Source: Gammaproteobacteria bacterium
Lineage (GTDB): Bacteria; Pseudomonadota; Gammaproteobacteria; Enterobacterales; GCA-2746155
Assembly: GCA_030589945.1 (NCBI GenBank)
Contig: JAUUZN010000008.1
Coordinates: 1-51,717 of the forward strand
Direction of reading: 5' to 3'
DNA: 51,717 bases
Shown here: positions 1-8,897 of the stretch, in pieces
How positions within the stretch are numbered: position 1 is the stretch's first letter
Layout: each line of letters starts with the position of its first letter
Translations under genes and position numbers: made by a program
Notes under the pieces: model-generated
The model's input: only the letters and a program-made list of their open reading frames with translations
What the model was told of the DNA's origin: nothing
The model's database searches: none

Positions 1-320
1 GAGCCCAAGCCACTGCAGACAGGTACATTTTTTTCGAGCTGAATATTAACAATCTTCGGTACTCGCTGAACTTTTTCAAGATCAGCATTAAATTTGACTA
101 AACAATGCCAAACAATGTTTTCTTTCACATCTTCAGGAAGCGTTTCTGCATATAAGCCTCGAACACTTAAATGACTGTCTTTTTGGTCATCCTGGGCCTG
201 TTCAATGTGGACAATGTCTCCCACAAGTGTTCCATCAATGGGCAAGACCGCAAGGCCAAGACTATCGAAGCCGACACTGATGTTGCCGATTGAAATGGGA
301 GCAAAAACTGATACGGTCAT
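1..320 (-). CDS. thrB: Homoserine kinase, partial (C-terminus beyond window start)
   Basis: Reverse-strand translation MTVSVFAPISIGNISVGFDSLGLAVLPIDGTLVGD...VPVCSGLGS shows the GHMP-kinase N-terminus and PxxxGLGS motif; directly downstream of thrA. Confidence 0.9.
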   Translation of the reverse strand, partial: MTVSVFAPISIGNISVGFDSLGLAVLPIDGTLVGDIVHIEQAQDDQKDSHLSVRGLYAETLPEDVKENIVWHCLVKFNADLEKVQRVPKIVNIQLEKNVPVCSGLG

Positions 321-332
321 TAATTTCTCATT

Positions 333-2816
333 TTAGTAATAGGGTTTATTGAGTACCAATGTTTTAAGTACATCACCAAATAAACCTGCTGCCGTCACTT
401 CAGCTCCCGCACCATAACCACGAATGACAAAGGGGATGGGCTGATAGTATTGTGTGTGCAAGGCTAATGCATTCTCACCATTAATAACACCATACATTGG
501 ATGTTTCTCATCAACCGCCTCAATGCCCACTTTAATTATATCGTCTTCGATACTAGCAATATACCTTAATACCTTGCCCGCTGATTCTGCCTGTTTAATT
601 TTTTTATCAAATTGGGTATCAAACTCTGGCAATTTATTCATAAACTCGTCAGCATCGGTGATTGCAGCAAGTTCTTCGGGTACCACGGCACTCACTTGAA
701 TATCGTCAAGCTCCAAAACGAGTCCTGCTTCTCTGGCGATCACCAGTGCCTTTCTTGCCACATCGAGACCACTAAGATCTTCAGCAGGATTGGGTTCAGT
801 GTAACCAAGGTCGCGCGCTTTTGCTGTTGCCTCAAATAATGACAGTCCGTTATGTATTTCACCAAAGATATAGGAAAGGGAGCCCGATAAAATTCCTGAG
901 AATTTTTGCAGTTTATCACCCGCTCGTAGTAACCCCTGTAAGTTATCAATGACCGGCAACCCTGCTCCCACATTCGTTTCATAAAGGAAACGACTTTGAT
1001 GTGTCTCAGCAGTTTTTCTCAATTGTTGATAATAATCATAATCTGCCGTATTGGCTTTTTTATTAGCAGTCACCACATGAAAGCCGTTGGCTAAAAAATC
1101 ATTGTAATGCATAGCAATACGCTCACTGCTGGTGCAATCGACAATCACTGGATTGCTGAGCTGAGCATCTGCAATAAAATCAGCCAGATTTTCAAGTTCA
1201 AGACTGGATGAAGATTCTTTCAGGGCTTGCTGCCAATTACTTAAATCAATACTTTTGCGATCAAATAACACCGTTTTACTGTTTGCAATGGCCACAACGT
1301 TAAGAGCGATATTGCGATTTTCTAAATCAACCTGCTGTCGTTGAATCTGTTTAATTAGCTCAGAGCCTATGGTGCCACAACCAATGATAAATGCGTCGAT
1401 GGTAGGCGTATCAACGAATAAACTTTGGTGACAAACTTTAACCGCATCATCAATTCGCTTAGCACGAACCACCGCTGAGATACTGCGCTCAGATGAGTCT
1501 TGGGCGATTGCGATAATGTTCACTCTCGCCTGAGATAGGGCGCTAAAAAATTTTGCAGCGATGCCTCTTTGTTGCTGCATTTGATCACCCACTAAAGTAA
1601 TGATCGCTAGATTTTTCCGTATTGAAATAGGATCAATGAGTTCATTTTGGATCTCAAGGCTAAAGGCCTTTGAAAGACATTTAACTGCAGCATCCGCTTC
1701 ATGTCCAGGCACACAGAAGGTAATTGATAATTCGGCTGATGATTGGCTGATCATGATGATGGAAATGCTCGCCTGACTGATGGCAGAAAACACACGACTC
1801 GCCATACCCACCATGCCCCGCATTTCTGGGCCGGATACGGTCACCATAGCAACATCGGGCAAATTGGTGACCGATTTAATGAGATCGTTAGAACCCGCTT
1901 CAGAAGAAATTAATGTCCCTGGCTTTTCAGGTGAATGAGTATTTTTGATGCGGCAGGGAATGTTGTATTTTAACAACGGCATGATGGTTTTAGGGTGGAG
2001 AATTTTAGCACCAAAATACGAAAGTTCCATTGCTTCGCTGTATGACATCTTTTCAATCAATTTGGCTTTTTCTACCAAATTTGGATCGGAATTATAAACG
2101 CCATCAACATCGGTCCAAACTTCACAAAGATCCGCATTGAGACATACTGCCAATATGGCCGCTGAATAATCTGAGCCATTGCGCCCAAGCGTTGTTGTAT
2201 CACCCGTTTGAGTGCGGCCAATAAAACCTGGCATTAATGACATGGGTGAGAGGTCAGGATAAAACTCGTTAAAACTTTTCTTCGATACGAGGCAATCTGC
2301 TACAGGCTCAACGGAAAGCTCCTCAATTGTGAGGAATTTTTCTGGATCAATTCTTGTGACATTATGTCCTTTCGATTCAAGAATGGCCGAAAGAAGTAAC
2401 ACGCTGAATTTTTCACCGGTACTTAAAATTTGCGCCAGTGTGGAGTCGGGACATTGGCCTAATAATAGGGCGCCTTCACTCAAGCGTCTTAATCTCGAGG
2501 TTAATTGCTCATATTGTTTATTAAGATCAAGTTTATCCAACGTTGAATTCATCGCATAAGAATCAACTAAAATATCACTGAGCTGATGGTGAATTTTATT
2601 GAGCAACGAGCCGGCTCTTTTTTGCAATGCTTTGGTGTCGCCAACAGTCGATGAAAAGACCTCGGTCAAAGCAATCAAGTGATTAGTCATCCCTTTAGGA
2701 GCAGATACGACGGTAGCAATTGGAGATTGCTGGCTCGATGAATCAATAATATCGGCCACTCTGCCAAAACATTTTGCATCTGCAAGTGATGAGCCACCAA
2801 ATTTTAATACTTTCAT
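333..2816 (-). CDS. thrA: Bifunctional aspartokinase I/homoserine dehydrogenase I
   Basis: 827 aa; N-term MKVLKFGGSSLAD aspartokinase motif, C-terminal homoserine dehydrogenase domain (IIGCGTIGSELI, TANKKAN). Confidence 0.95.
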   Translation of the reverse strand: MKVLKFGGSSLADAKCFGRVADIIDSSSQQSPIATVVSAPKGMTNHLIALTEVFSSTVGDTKALQKRAGSLLNKIHHQLSDILVDSYAMNSTLDKLDLNKQYEQLTSRLRRLSEGALLLGQCPDSTLAQILSTGEKFSVLLLSAILESKGHNVTRIDPEKFLTIEELSVEPVADCLVSKKSFNEFYPDLSPMSLMPGFIGRTQTGDTTTLGRNGSDYSAAILAVCLNADLCEVWTDVDGVYNSDPNLVEKAKLIEKMSYSEAMELSYFGAKILHPKTIMPLLKYNIPCRIKNTHSPEKPGTLISSEAGSNDLIKSVTNLPDVAMVTVSGPEMRGMVGMASRVFSAISQASISIIMISQSSAELSITFCVPGHEADAAVKCLSKAFSLEIQNELIDPISIRKNLAIITLVGDQMQQQRGIAAKFFSALSQARVNIIAIAQDSSERSISAVVRAKRIDDAVKVCHQSLFVDTPTIDAFIIGCGTIGSELIKQIQRQQVDLENRNIALNVVAIANSKTVLFDRKSIDLSNWQQALKESSSSLELENLADFIADAQLSNPVIVDCTSSERIAMHYNDFLANGFHVVTANKKANTADYDYYQQLRKTAETHQSRFLYETNVGAGLPVIDNLQGLLRAGDKLQKFSGILSGSLSYIFGEIHNGLSLFEATAKARDLGYTEPNPAEDLSGLDVARKALVIAREAGLVLELDDIQVSAVVPEELAAITDADEFMNKLPEFDTQFDKKIKQAESAGKVLRYIASIEDDIIKVGIEAVDEKHPMYGVINGENALALHTQYYQPIPFVIRGYGAGAEVTAAGLFGDVLKTLVLNKPYY

Positions 2817-2847
2817 TTTGTCCTCTATACTATTTCTTAACTAACTT

Positions 2848-2865
2848 ACACCTACAGGTAGGTGT
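2848..2865. repeat. Small inverted repeat ACACCTAC-AG-GTAGGTGT in the thrA 5' UTR
   Basis: 8-bp perfect inverted arms with 2-nt centre, about 30 nt upstream of the thrA ATG. Confidence 0.6.
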
Positions 2866-2877
2866 TCTATAAAACAA

Positions 2878-2913
2878 AAAAGCCCGTGAATCTATTTGGA
2901 GTCACGGGCTTTT
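2878..2913 (-). terminator. Attenuator terminator hairpin upstream of thrA
   Basis: Minus strand AAAAGCCCGTGA-12 nt loop-TCACGGGCTTTT followed by TTGTTTT; lies in the thrA leader. Confidence 0.8.
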
Positions 2914-2932
2914 AGAATTTTTTGTTTTCTCT

Positions 2933-3025
2933 TCAGCGAGTGACCCATGAACGAATAATCGTCATGCTAATACTCATAATATGAATAATATGTGCAACTA
3001 ATTGACTATTAAGGTCTATATTCAT
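2933..3025 (-). CDS. thrL: Putative thr operon leader peptide (30 aa)
   Basis: Minus-strand ORF MNIDLNSQLVAHIIHIMSISMTIIRSWVTR* with 7 Ile and 2 Thr, ending just upstream of the attenuator hairpin; an internal ATG would give MSISMTIIRSWVTR. Confidence 0.5.
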   Translation of the reverse strand: MNIDLNSQLVAHIIHIMSISMTIIRSWVTR

Positions 3026-3175
3026 CGTTCAATGTCTCGTAATAACGAATAACTTTATTTTAACTGACCCCTCTTTCATCATCAAAGAGAAGTGTTCATG
3101 CAAATCCTATATAAGGAATATAGAATATAACTGCTAGTTTGTTCAAAAACAACCCACTTTAATAAATTCTACCCA

Positions 3176-3202
3176 TAAAAAAAGGCCATGCAATACATGG
3201 CC
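3176..3202 (-). terminator. Rho-independent terminator after the His-rich ORF
   Basis: GGCCATG-CAATA-CATGGCC perfect stem followed on the minus strand by a run of T. Confidence 0.8.
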
Positions 3203-3222
3203 AAATCAACTGATGGTCGTTA

Positions 3223-4005
3223 TTACCAGTTGTAAATCAAAGCGCCTATGGTTAAACCTGTTACAAACTGACCAAATCCATCAGGGCAGTAATAAGGATC
3301 GTCATAATTGTTATAATATAATCCAAATCCTAAACGATCTCCCTGGTCCCAACGGTAATCAAAATAGGCCTGATAGTAATAGTCGTCATACCATTGTGAA
3401 TCGTTAAAAAGATGTCTATAGCGATAATCATAATGATAGTGCCCATGCCCTGAATGCCAGCGACCATGACGGTGTGAACCTCGATAATGATGATTACTAT
3501 AACGATATTGATTATGACGCTTGTTTGAATGCCTACGATCATAATTCACAGTTCTGTAACGGTCATGATCTCGGTACTTATCATGGTGTCGAGCGCTACT
3601 ACTGTAGTGTTGTGGACGATTACTTCGGTGTTGCTTTTTGTAGCTATTTTTGCGACTACTACGATGAATCTTCTTGTCATTTCCATGTTTAGTGGTATAA
3701 ACGCGAGACTTACCAGTGTCATTATTATGTCGGCTGGCCTTAGGCTCTTTTCGTGAAGAGTTCACTTTACTCTGTTTATTGCCACGCTCTGACGTTCGAT
3801 GTTGTGTCGCTTTCTGATGAGATTTACCAGTATTTGCTTTTTTATGGCTCGACTTATGACTTGAGCGCTTAGTTCGTGCTGAGCTTTTTTTCTCTGAATG
3901 TCGCTCGCTTGAATGCTGCTTTTCAGACGATCGACGTTCTTTTGCAGAAACATCAATTGATAATCCGAGACTTGTAATTATTAATAGAACTATTAAGTTT
4001 TTCAT
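3223..4005 (-). CDS. Secreted, highly basic His/Ser/Lys/Tyr-rich hypothetical protein
   Basis: Start reassigned to MKNLIVLLIITSLGLSIDVSAKERRSS (signal peptide, GAGG upstream); low-complexity middle and Tyr/Asp-rich C-terminus. Confidence 0.75.
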   Translation of the reverse strand: MKNLIVLLIITSLGLSIDVSAKERRSSEKQHSSERHSEKKSSARTKRSSHKSSHKKANTGKSHQKATQHRTSERGNKQSKVNSSRKEPKASRHNNDTGKSRVYTTKHGNDKKIHRSSRKNSYKKQHRSNRPQHYSSSARHHDKYRDHDRYRTVNYDRRHSNKRHNQYRYSNHHYRGSHRHGRWHSGHGHYHYDYRYRHLFNDSQWYDDYYYQAYFDYRWDQGDRLGFGLYYNNYDDPYYCPDGFGQFVTGLTIGALIYNW

Positions 4006-4117
4006 TGTTCTGTCCTCACCTTTGTTGATGATGACAGAATAACAAAGGTTATCTGAACAGAAACTGAACCGAATAAAGGTAACGAAGGAATAACTAAAAG
4101 ATAATGCTAGATGAATA

Positions 4118-5029
4118 CTACTCTCGGATGATACGTTCCTGCTGATCAGGTGCATCATTGTGAGGATCTTGATGGATAAGGATCTCAGCGGAAGGGAATT
4201 CTTTTTCTAAGCTCGCCATGATCCTGTCTGAAATGACATGAGCCTCAGACAACTTCATCTGACCATCCATTTCAATATGCAGTTGAATAAACTTGGTATG
4301 ACCCGACTCACGTGTCTTCAGTTCATGAATTGCATCAACATCTTTGTCACTGAGCACCAGCTCTTTAATTGATTGCTGGATCTCTTCAGAAAGCTCACGA
4401 TCGAGTAGTAACTGAATGGATTCCCAGATAATTTGCCAAGCACTATATAAAATATAAAGCCCCATCAACAGTGCCATGGTTGGGTCCATCCACTGCCAAC
4501 CCCAACTAACCATGAGTAGTGCGACAATAATCATTGAATTGGTTAACAGATCGGTAAAGTAGTGCATTGAATCGGCACGTATTGCGACGCTATTGGTGTG
4601 TTTTATTACATACCTTTGAAAAACAATGAGTACTGCGGTCGCCACCATTGAGATGATCATGACGATAATACCTACATCCATCGCAAAAACTTCTTGAGGC
4701 GTTTGTAGACGATAAAAGGCCTGCACCATTAAAAATACCGCTGAACTAGCAATGAACGTCGCCTGTCCTAAACCGGCTATGGCCTCTGCCTTACCATGAC
4801 CGAAGGGGTGCTCCTTATCGGCTGGCATCAAGGCAACTCTTATTGCAAAAAAGTTAATCATCGACGCCACTATATCGAGTAGTGAATCGAGTAACGATGC
4901 CATAATACTCACTGAATCTGTCATCCAGTAGGCGGCTAATTTTATCGTTAGCAAAAATACGGCAACCAACACGGATGCGGTACTGGCTAGGCGGAGTAAT
5001 CGTTTTGTGTTTTCTACGGATTTATTCAT
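4118..5029 (-). CDS. fieF: Cation diffusion facilitator, FieF-like
   Basis: CDF signatures SLLDSLLDIVASMINFFAIR and PADKEHPFGHGKAEA. Confidence 0.88.
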   Translation of the reverse strand: MNKSVENTKRLLRLASTASVLVAVFLLTIKLAAYWMTDSVSIMASLLDSLLDIVASMINFFAIRVALMPADKEHPFGHGKAEAIAGLGQATFIASSAVFLMVQAFYRLQTPQEVFAMDVGIIVMIISMVATAVLIVFQRYVIKHTNSVAIRADSMHYFTDLLTNSMIIVALLMVSWGWQWMDPTMALLMGLYILYSAWQIIWESIQLLLDRELSEEIQQSIKELVLSDKDVDAIHELKTRESGHTKFIQLHIEMDGQMKLSEAHVISDRIMASLEKEFPSAEILIHQDPHNDAPDQQERIIRE

Positions 5030-5098
5030 TGGGGCTTATTGTACCTTTAGATGTGAAATGATTTCATCCTTATTTCTCATTTGGGTATCTCTTTTAAC

Positions 5099-5212
5099 GG
5101 ACTCAGGTGGTGGGTGCCCGTTTTGCAGGGCGGCGTGAACCCATCCATGGGGCCTTCGCTGCTACATCCTTGCAGCAGAGACCTGCTAAATACCCACCGA
5201 ACACCTGAGTCC
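5099..5212. repeat. Palindromic element copy A (variable arms, conserved core)
   Basis: GGACTCAGGTG-GTGGGT...ACCCACCGAACACCTGAGTCC arms enclosing core CGGCGTGAACCCATCCATGGGGCCTTCGCTGCTACATCCTTGCAGCAGAGACC, shared with the element at 23084-23321. Confidence 0.85.
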
Positions 5213-5238
5213 TTAATTTAGATTCTTGGTTGCGTTTA

Positions 5239-6012
5239 TTAATACATTCTTTCTGTTTCGGTGCTCTGTTGTTTTGGTGTTACATTTATTTGTATGAGTT
5301 GATAGTGATCACATTTGATTAGTTTGACTTCGGTGCGGTTGATTAATGATTGGTGATAGCTGCTGTTTATTTCGGCTACTAGCTGTTTTTGGGCTATGTG
5401 TTTGTTTGTACTACCAATGTATTTTGAACTGCAGTCTTTGTTGTTTAGTAAATTTTTAAAATCTAGGCGATATGGGTGCATCATATATTGTCGGAAACGA
5501 TTGAGTGCCACAATTCTACTCATTGCAAATAACTCTAAGATATAGGATGTGTCTAACCAGTTAACCGACCAGAAACCGTTGTATACATGATGTGAATGCC
5601 AATGGTAATCCATTGCGTCTTCTGCGATTCGTTGTTCTACGACCTGTTGATGGAGATACCTTAGGCAATCGAGTGTCCACTTGCTATTTTTTAAATCAAC
5701 AATCTGTAGTTTAAATTCGGTCATTGAAGGACCCCGTTGTAATAACCAGAAATGATAACGCTGCAATAGACGTAGAAGGTGTTTACCGAAGAGCTGATCC
5801 CTTGGTTTGATCAATAACAGGCACTGTTGTTTGATCCAACAAAATCCATAAACCTGATACTGATTACAGCTCACACCGTCTCTGATAAGTCCCATGAATA
5901 CCAGGTAATCACGATAACAGTCGAAGATTGAATCTCTGTTGTTGGTTCTGATCGAAACTAGTAGGCAATTGTGTTGTTCGGGGGACTGCATCCTTGCTCT
6001 CCTCACTGTCAA
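5239..6012 (-). CDS. Y1_Tnp/RAYT-like protein, apparently lacking the HUH motif (degenerate or repurposed)
   Basis: R.NNRDSIFDCYRDYLVFMGLI...YGFCWIKQQCLLLIKP...LDCLRYLHQQVVEQRIAEDAMDYHWHSHHVYNGFWSVNWLDT follows the REP-associated transposase fold pattern, but the NHVHLL segment is replaced by KQQCLLL. Confidence 0.65.
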   Translation of the reverse strand: MTVRRARMQSPEQHNCLLVSIRTNNRDSIFDCYRDYLVFMGLIRDGVSCNQYQVYGFCWIKQQCLLLIKPRDQLFGKHLLRLLQRYHFWLLQRGPSMTEFKLQIVDLKNSKWTLDCLRYLHQQVVEQRIAEDAMDYHWHSHHVYNGFWSVNWLDTSYILELFAMSRIVALNRFRQYMMHPYRLDFKNLLNNKDCSSKYIGSTNKHIAQKQLVAEINSSYHQSLINRTEVKLIKCDHYQLIQINVTPKQQSTETERMY

Positions 6013-6110
6013 ATAGATAGGGGAGTTACTCTAATGTGGGAGCGAAAGGCTATCCATAGATGATGTTTGAATTATAGTGCAGATATGTGCTTCTTTGCTA
6101 AGAGGAAAAT

Positions 6111-6140
6111 GACCGGAACAATGTAAGAATTGTTCCGGTC
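6111..6140 (-). terminator. Putative terminator downstream of the FKBP gene
   Basis: GACCGGAACAAT-6 nt-ATTGTTCCGGTC, 12-bp perfect stem; weak T tail (ATTTTCC). Confidence 0.65.
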
Positions 6141-6156
6141 TATGTTAAGACAAGGT

Positions 6157-7068
6157 TTATTTTATAGCGATAAGTTCCACATCAAAAACCAGCATTCCAC
6201 CTGGAGCGCCATTTCCTGGGTTTTCTCCGTAAGCCAAACCAGCTGGTATCCAAAAGCGTCTTTTTTCGCCTTCGACCATGAGCTGAACACCTTCTGTCCA
6301 ACCGCGAATGACACGATTCAGTGGGAACACAATCGTTTCACCTCTTGTTACCGAACTATCAAACATTTCACCACCTAAGGTCCAACCAGAATAATGCACT
6401 TCAACATTAGACTCAGCCGTAGGATGTATGGTTCCTGTACCTTTTGTTAACACTCTTGAAGCCAAGCCACTTTCGGTAACCGTAGCCGTAGTGGGAACTG
6501 CTGCAACATCTTCAGGAACGGCCGGTGCAGGTACTGCTTTTTTAATCGCTATGAGTTCAATATCAAAAACCAATAAGCCACTTGGTGCACCGGGTCGTGG
6601 ATTTTCGCCATAGGCTAAATCTGCAGGAATCCAAAAACGTCTTTTTTCACCTTCAACCATCAGTTGAACGCCTTCAGTCCAGCCCTTGATTACACCTTTA
6701 AGAGGAAAATCAATACTTTGTCCTCTAGCAACCGAGCTATCAAACATTTTTCCGTCCGTAGTCCAGCCTGAATAATGTACTGTAACACTGTCATCAGCAC
6801 TTGGATGTTCAGAGCCAGTTCCTTTACTTAGAACGATGGATGCAAGTCCTGAGTCTGTGACCACTGCTGATTCTGGTGCCTTTGCTACATCTTCTGGTAC
6901 AGCAACAGATGCCGCATTTATTTCACTATTCATAGTTCCTCCGGCTAATACAATGATTAGCATTATTTGTAATAGATGTGTTTGTAAAAAGTTAAATTTT
7001 AATCTGTAACGTTGTAGTTTTTGGTCTATATCACCTGACATTACATTATTCTTTAGGGTGTTAATCAT
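6157..7068 (-). CDS. Exported protein with two tandem FKBP-type PPIase domains
   Basis: Two copies of GWTEGVQLMVEGEKRRFWIPAxLAYGENPxxGAPxGxLVFDxELIAIK; start overlaps the upstream CDF stop (ATGATTAA), though an internal start is possible. Confidence 0.9.
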   Translation of the reverse strand: MINTLKNNVMSGDIDQKLQRYRLKFNFLQTHLLQIMLIIVLAGGTMNSEINAASVAVPEDVAKAPESAVVTDSGLASIVLSKGTGSEHPSADDSVTVHYSGWTTDGKMFDSSVARGQSIDFPLKGVIKGWTEGVQLMVEGEKRRFWIPADLAYGENPRPGAPSGLLVFDIELIAIKKAVPAPAVPEDVAAVPTTATVTESGLASRVLTKGTGTIHPTAESNVEVHYSGWTLGGEMFDSSVTRGETIVFPLNRVIRGWTEGVQLMVEGEKRRFWIPAGLAYGENPGNGAPGGMLVFDVELIAIK

Positions 7069-7987
7069 GGTTGTTTATTCCTTTTTTTCGAGCCTCAGCC
7101 TCAACAAAAATTCGTTTTACATTTGGCCACGTTTTTTTAATTCGCTGATCAATTTCAGAAATTACATGTTCTATTTGTCCAGCCTTAAGATGGTCGTCAA
7201 AATCGATGCTAATATTCACCAAAATAAAATCGGGTCCCATGTGCATGGTCAGAAGTTCATTGACGTGCTCCACTTCATCATACTCAACAGCCAAGGCTTT
7301 AATGCCACTGACGATTTCAGGATCGGCACATTCACCAATCAACAAGCCTTTGGTTTCAATGGCAAGCCAAGTCGCAGTGAGTGCTAATATGAGGCCAATT
7401 ACGACAGATGCAATGCCATCAAACATTAAAATGCCTGTCAGCTCAGACAAATAAATACCTAGCATTGCCACCATCAAACCCAATAACGCAGCAGTGTCTT
7501 CAAACAACACCACAAACATTGACGGATCTTTGCCATCCTGTACGGATTTTATGATGCCGTGTTTATGGTTGTCTTTCTTAAATTCCGTATAGGCAAAATA
7601 CCAAGCCGCACCTTCAAAAACGATTGCAATGCTCAGAACAATATAATTGATCATCGAGTTTTTGACTTCAACGGGGTTAATAATATGAATGATTCCTTCA
7701 TAAATTGATACGCCCGCACCAACGGCAAAGATTAGAATCGCAACAACAAAACTCCAAAAGTAAATTTCTTTACCATGCCCAAAAGGAAATTGTTCACTTG
7801 CGGGTAGTTTTGCTCGCTTTAAACCGTAGAGCAATAAAACTTGATTACCAGTATCGACTAACGAATGAATGCCTTCAGAAAACATGGCTGATGAGCGAGT
7901 CACATAACTTGCAGCAAACTTTGTAATTGAAACCAAAAAATTACCGATGAGTGCGGCAATAATCACTTTTTTTGATGAACCGGCCAT
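7061..7987 (-). CDS. Cation diffusion facilitator family transporter (second CDF)
   Basis: SAMFSEGIHSLVDTGNQVLLLYGLKRA and FPFGHGKEIYFWSF motifs. Confidence 0.88.
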   Translation of the reverse strand: MAGSSKKVIIAALIGNFLVSITKFAASYVTRSSAMFSEGIHSLVDTGNQVLLLYGLKRAKLPASEQFPFGHGKEIYFWSFVVAILIFAVGAGVSIYEGIIHIINPVEVKNSMINYIVLSIAIVFEGAAWYFAYTEFKKDNHKHGIIKSVQDGKDPSMFVVLFEDTAALLGLMVAMLGIYLSELTGILMFDGIASVVIGLILALTATWLAIETKGLLIGECADPEIVSGIKALAVEYDEVEHVNELLTMHMGPDFILVNISIDFDDHLKAGQIEHVISEIDQRIKKTWPNVKRIFVEAEARKKGINNHD

Positions 7988-8005
7988 ACTGTTTAGTGTC
8001 CTTGT

Positions 8006-8392
8006 TTATAGATGTTCGTTAAGTAATTCACGGATCTGCTCTGGGATGGCAATGCTCTGCTCAGTCCTATAACTAAAATGCACCATGATTGACTCACCCG
8101 TAGCAACACAACGTCCATTTTGCCATGCCTGTTGTGCCACGGTAAATGACGAACGGCCAATTTTTTTGATATTGGTTTTAATTTCTACTTCAGCATTGAA
8201 ATAAATCTGTAGTTTAAAATCCACTGACATACTGACTAAAATTAATGGCCATTCTTTTAAATTCATTTCGGGTGTAAAAATTTTGAATATGGGTTCCCTT
8301 GCATTTTCAAACCAAACTGGAAGACGAGTATTATTAATGTGTCCCAAAGCATCCGTATCAGAAAATCCAGGTTGAATTGTTTCAGTAAACAT
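8006..8392 (-). CDS. Acyl-CoA thioesterase, hotdog fold (4HBT/YbgC-like)
   Basis: FSDTDALGHINNTRLPVWFENARE signature. Confidence 0.85.
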   Translation of the reverse strand: MFTETIQPGFSDTDALGHINNTRLPVWFENAREPIFKIFTPEMNLKEWPLILVSMSVDFKLQIYFNAEVEIKTNIKKIGRSSFTVAQQAWQNGRCVATGESIMVHFSYRTEQSIAIPEQIRELLNEHL

Positions 8393-8425
8393 TCAAGTCT
8401 CCAATTTATTCAAAAGTTATTGATT

Positions 8426-8818
8426 TTAGTTAGAACTATCGGTTGGCAATATCTTACTATTACGTCTACGGATGAACCACCATTTGATGGTATGAATTAT
8501 TTGATAGAGCAAAATTCCAAAAATATCGGCGAACCAGTCTCGCCAAGAAAAAGAGCGCCAGGGCAAATAATACTGGATCACTTCAATTAGCAAACCAAAG
8601 AGTGCCAGAGCAACGATTGACCATAGTCCATACCTAGATTGTAACCAATGACTGAGTAAAAACGAGAGAACAAAAAATATCAGTGCATGGGCTAACTTGT
8701 CGCTAAACAATATTGGACTCACGACGCCGGTGATAACACTGAGAGTAGCAATGAGAGTTGCGAAAACTCCCAACATGAATAAAATTCTATAGGTTTTTTG
8801 ATTAATTAATTCAAACAT
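8426..8818 (-). CDS. VanZ-like integral membrane protein
   Basis: SDKLAHALIFFVLSFLLS...LIEVIQYYLPWRSFSWRDWFADIFGI pattern. Confidence 0.8.
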   Translation of the reverse strand: MFELINQKTYRILFMLGVFATLIATLSVITGVVSPILFSDKLAHALIFFVLSFLLSHWLQSRYGLWSIVALALFGLLIEVIQYYLPWRSFSWRDWFADIFGILLYQIIHTIKWWFIRRRNSKILPTDSSN

Positions 8819-8897
8819 CTCAATCCATGCAATTAGGTCTAGTATTCTCAGTCTAGTCGTGTGAGTAGGCTAGCCTATGATGGATTGAAAAGAAAGA

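Noticed and set aside
3474-3756. Overlapping small ORFs opposite the His-rich gene
   Set aside because: Low-complexity coding sequence leaves several frames open by chance; the minus-strand ORF has signal peptide and terminator.
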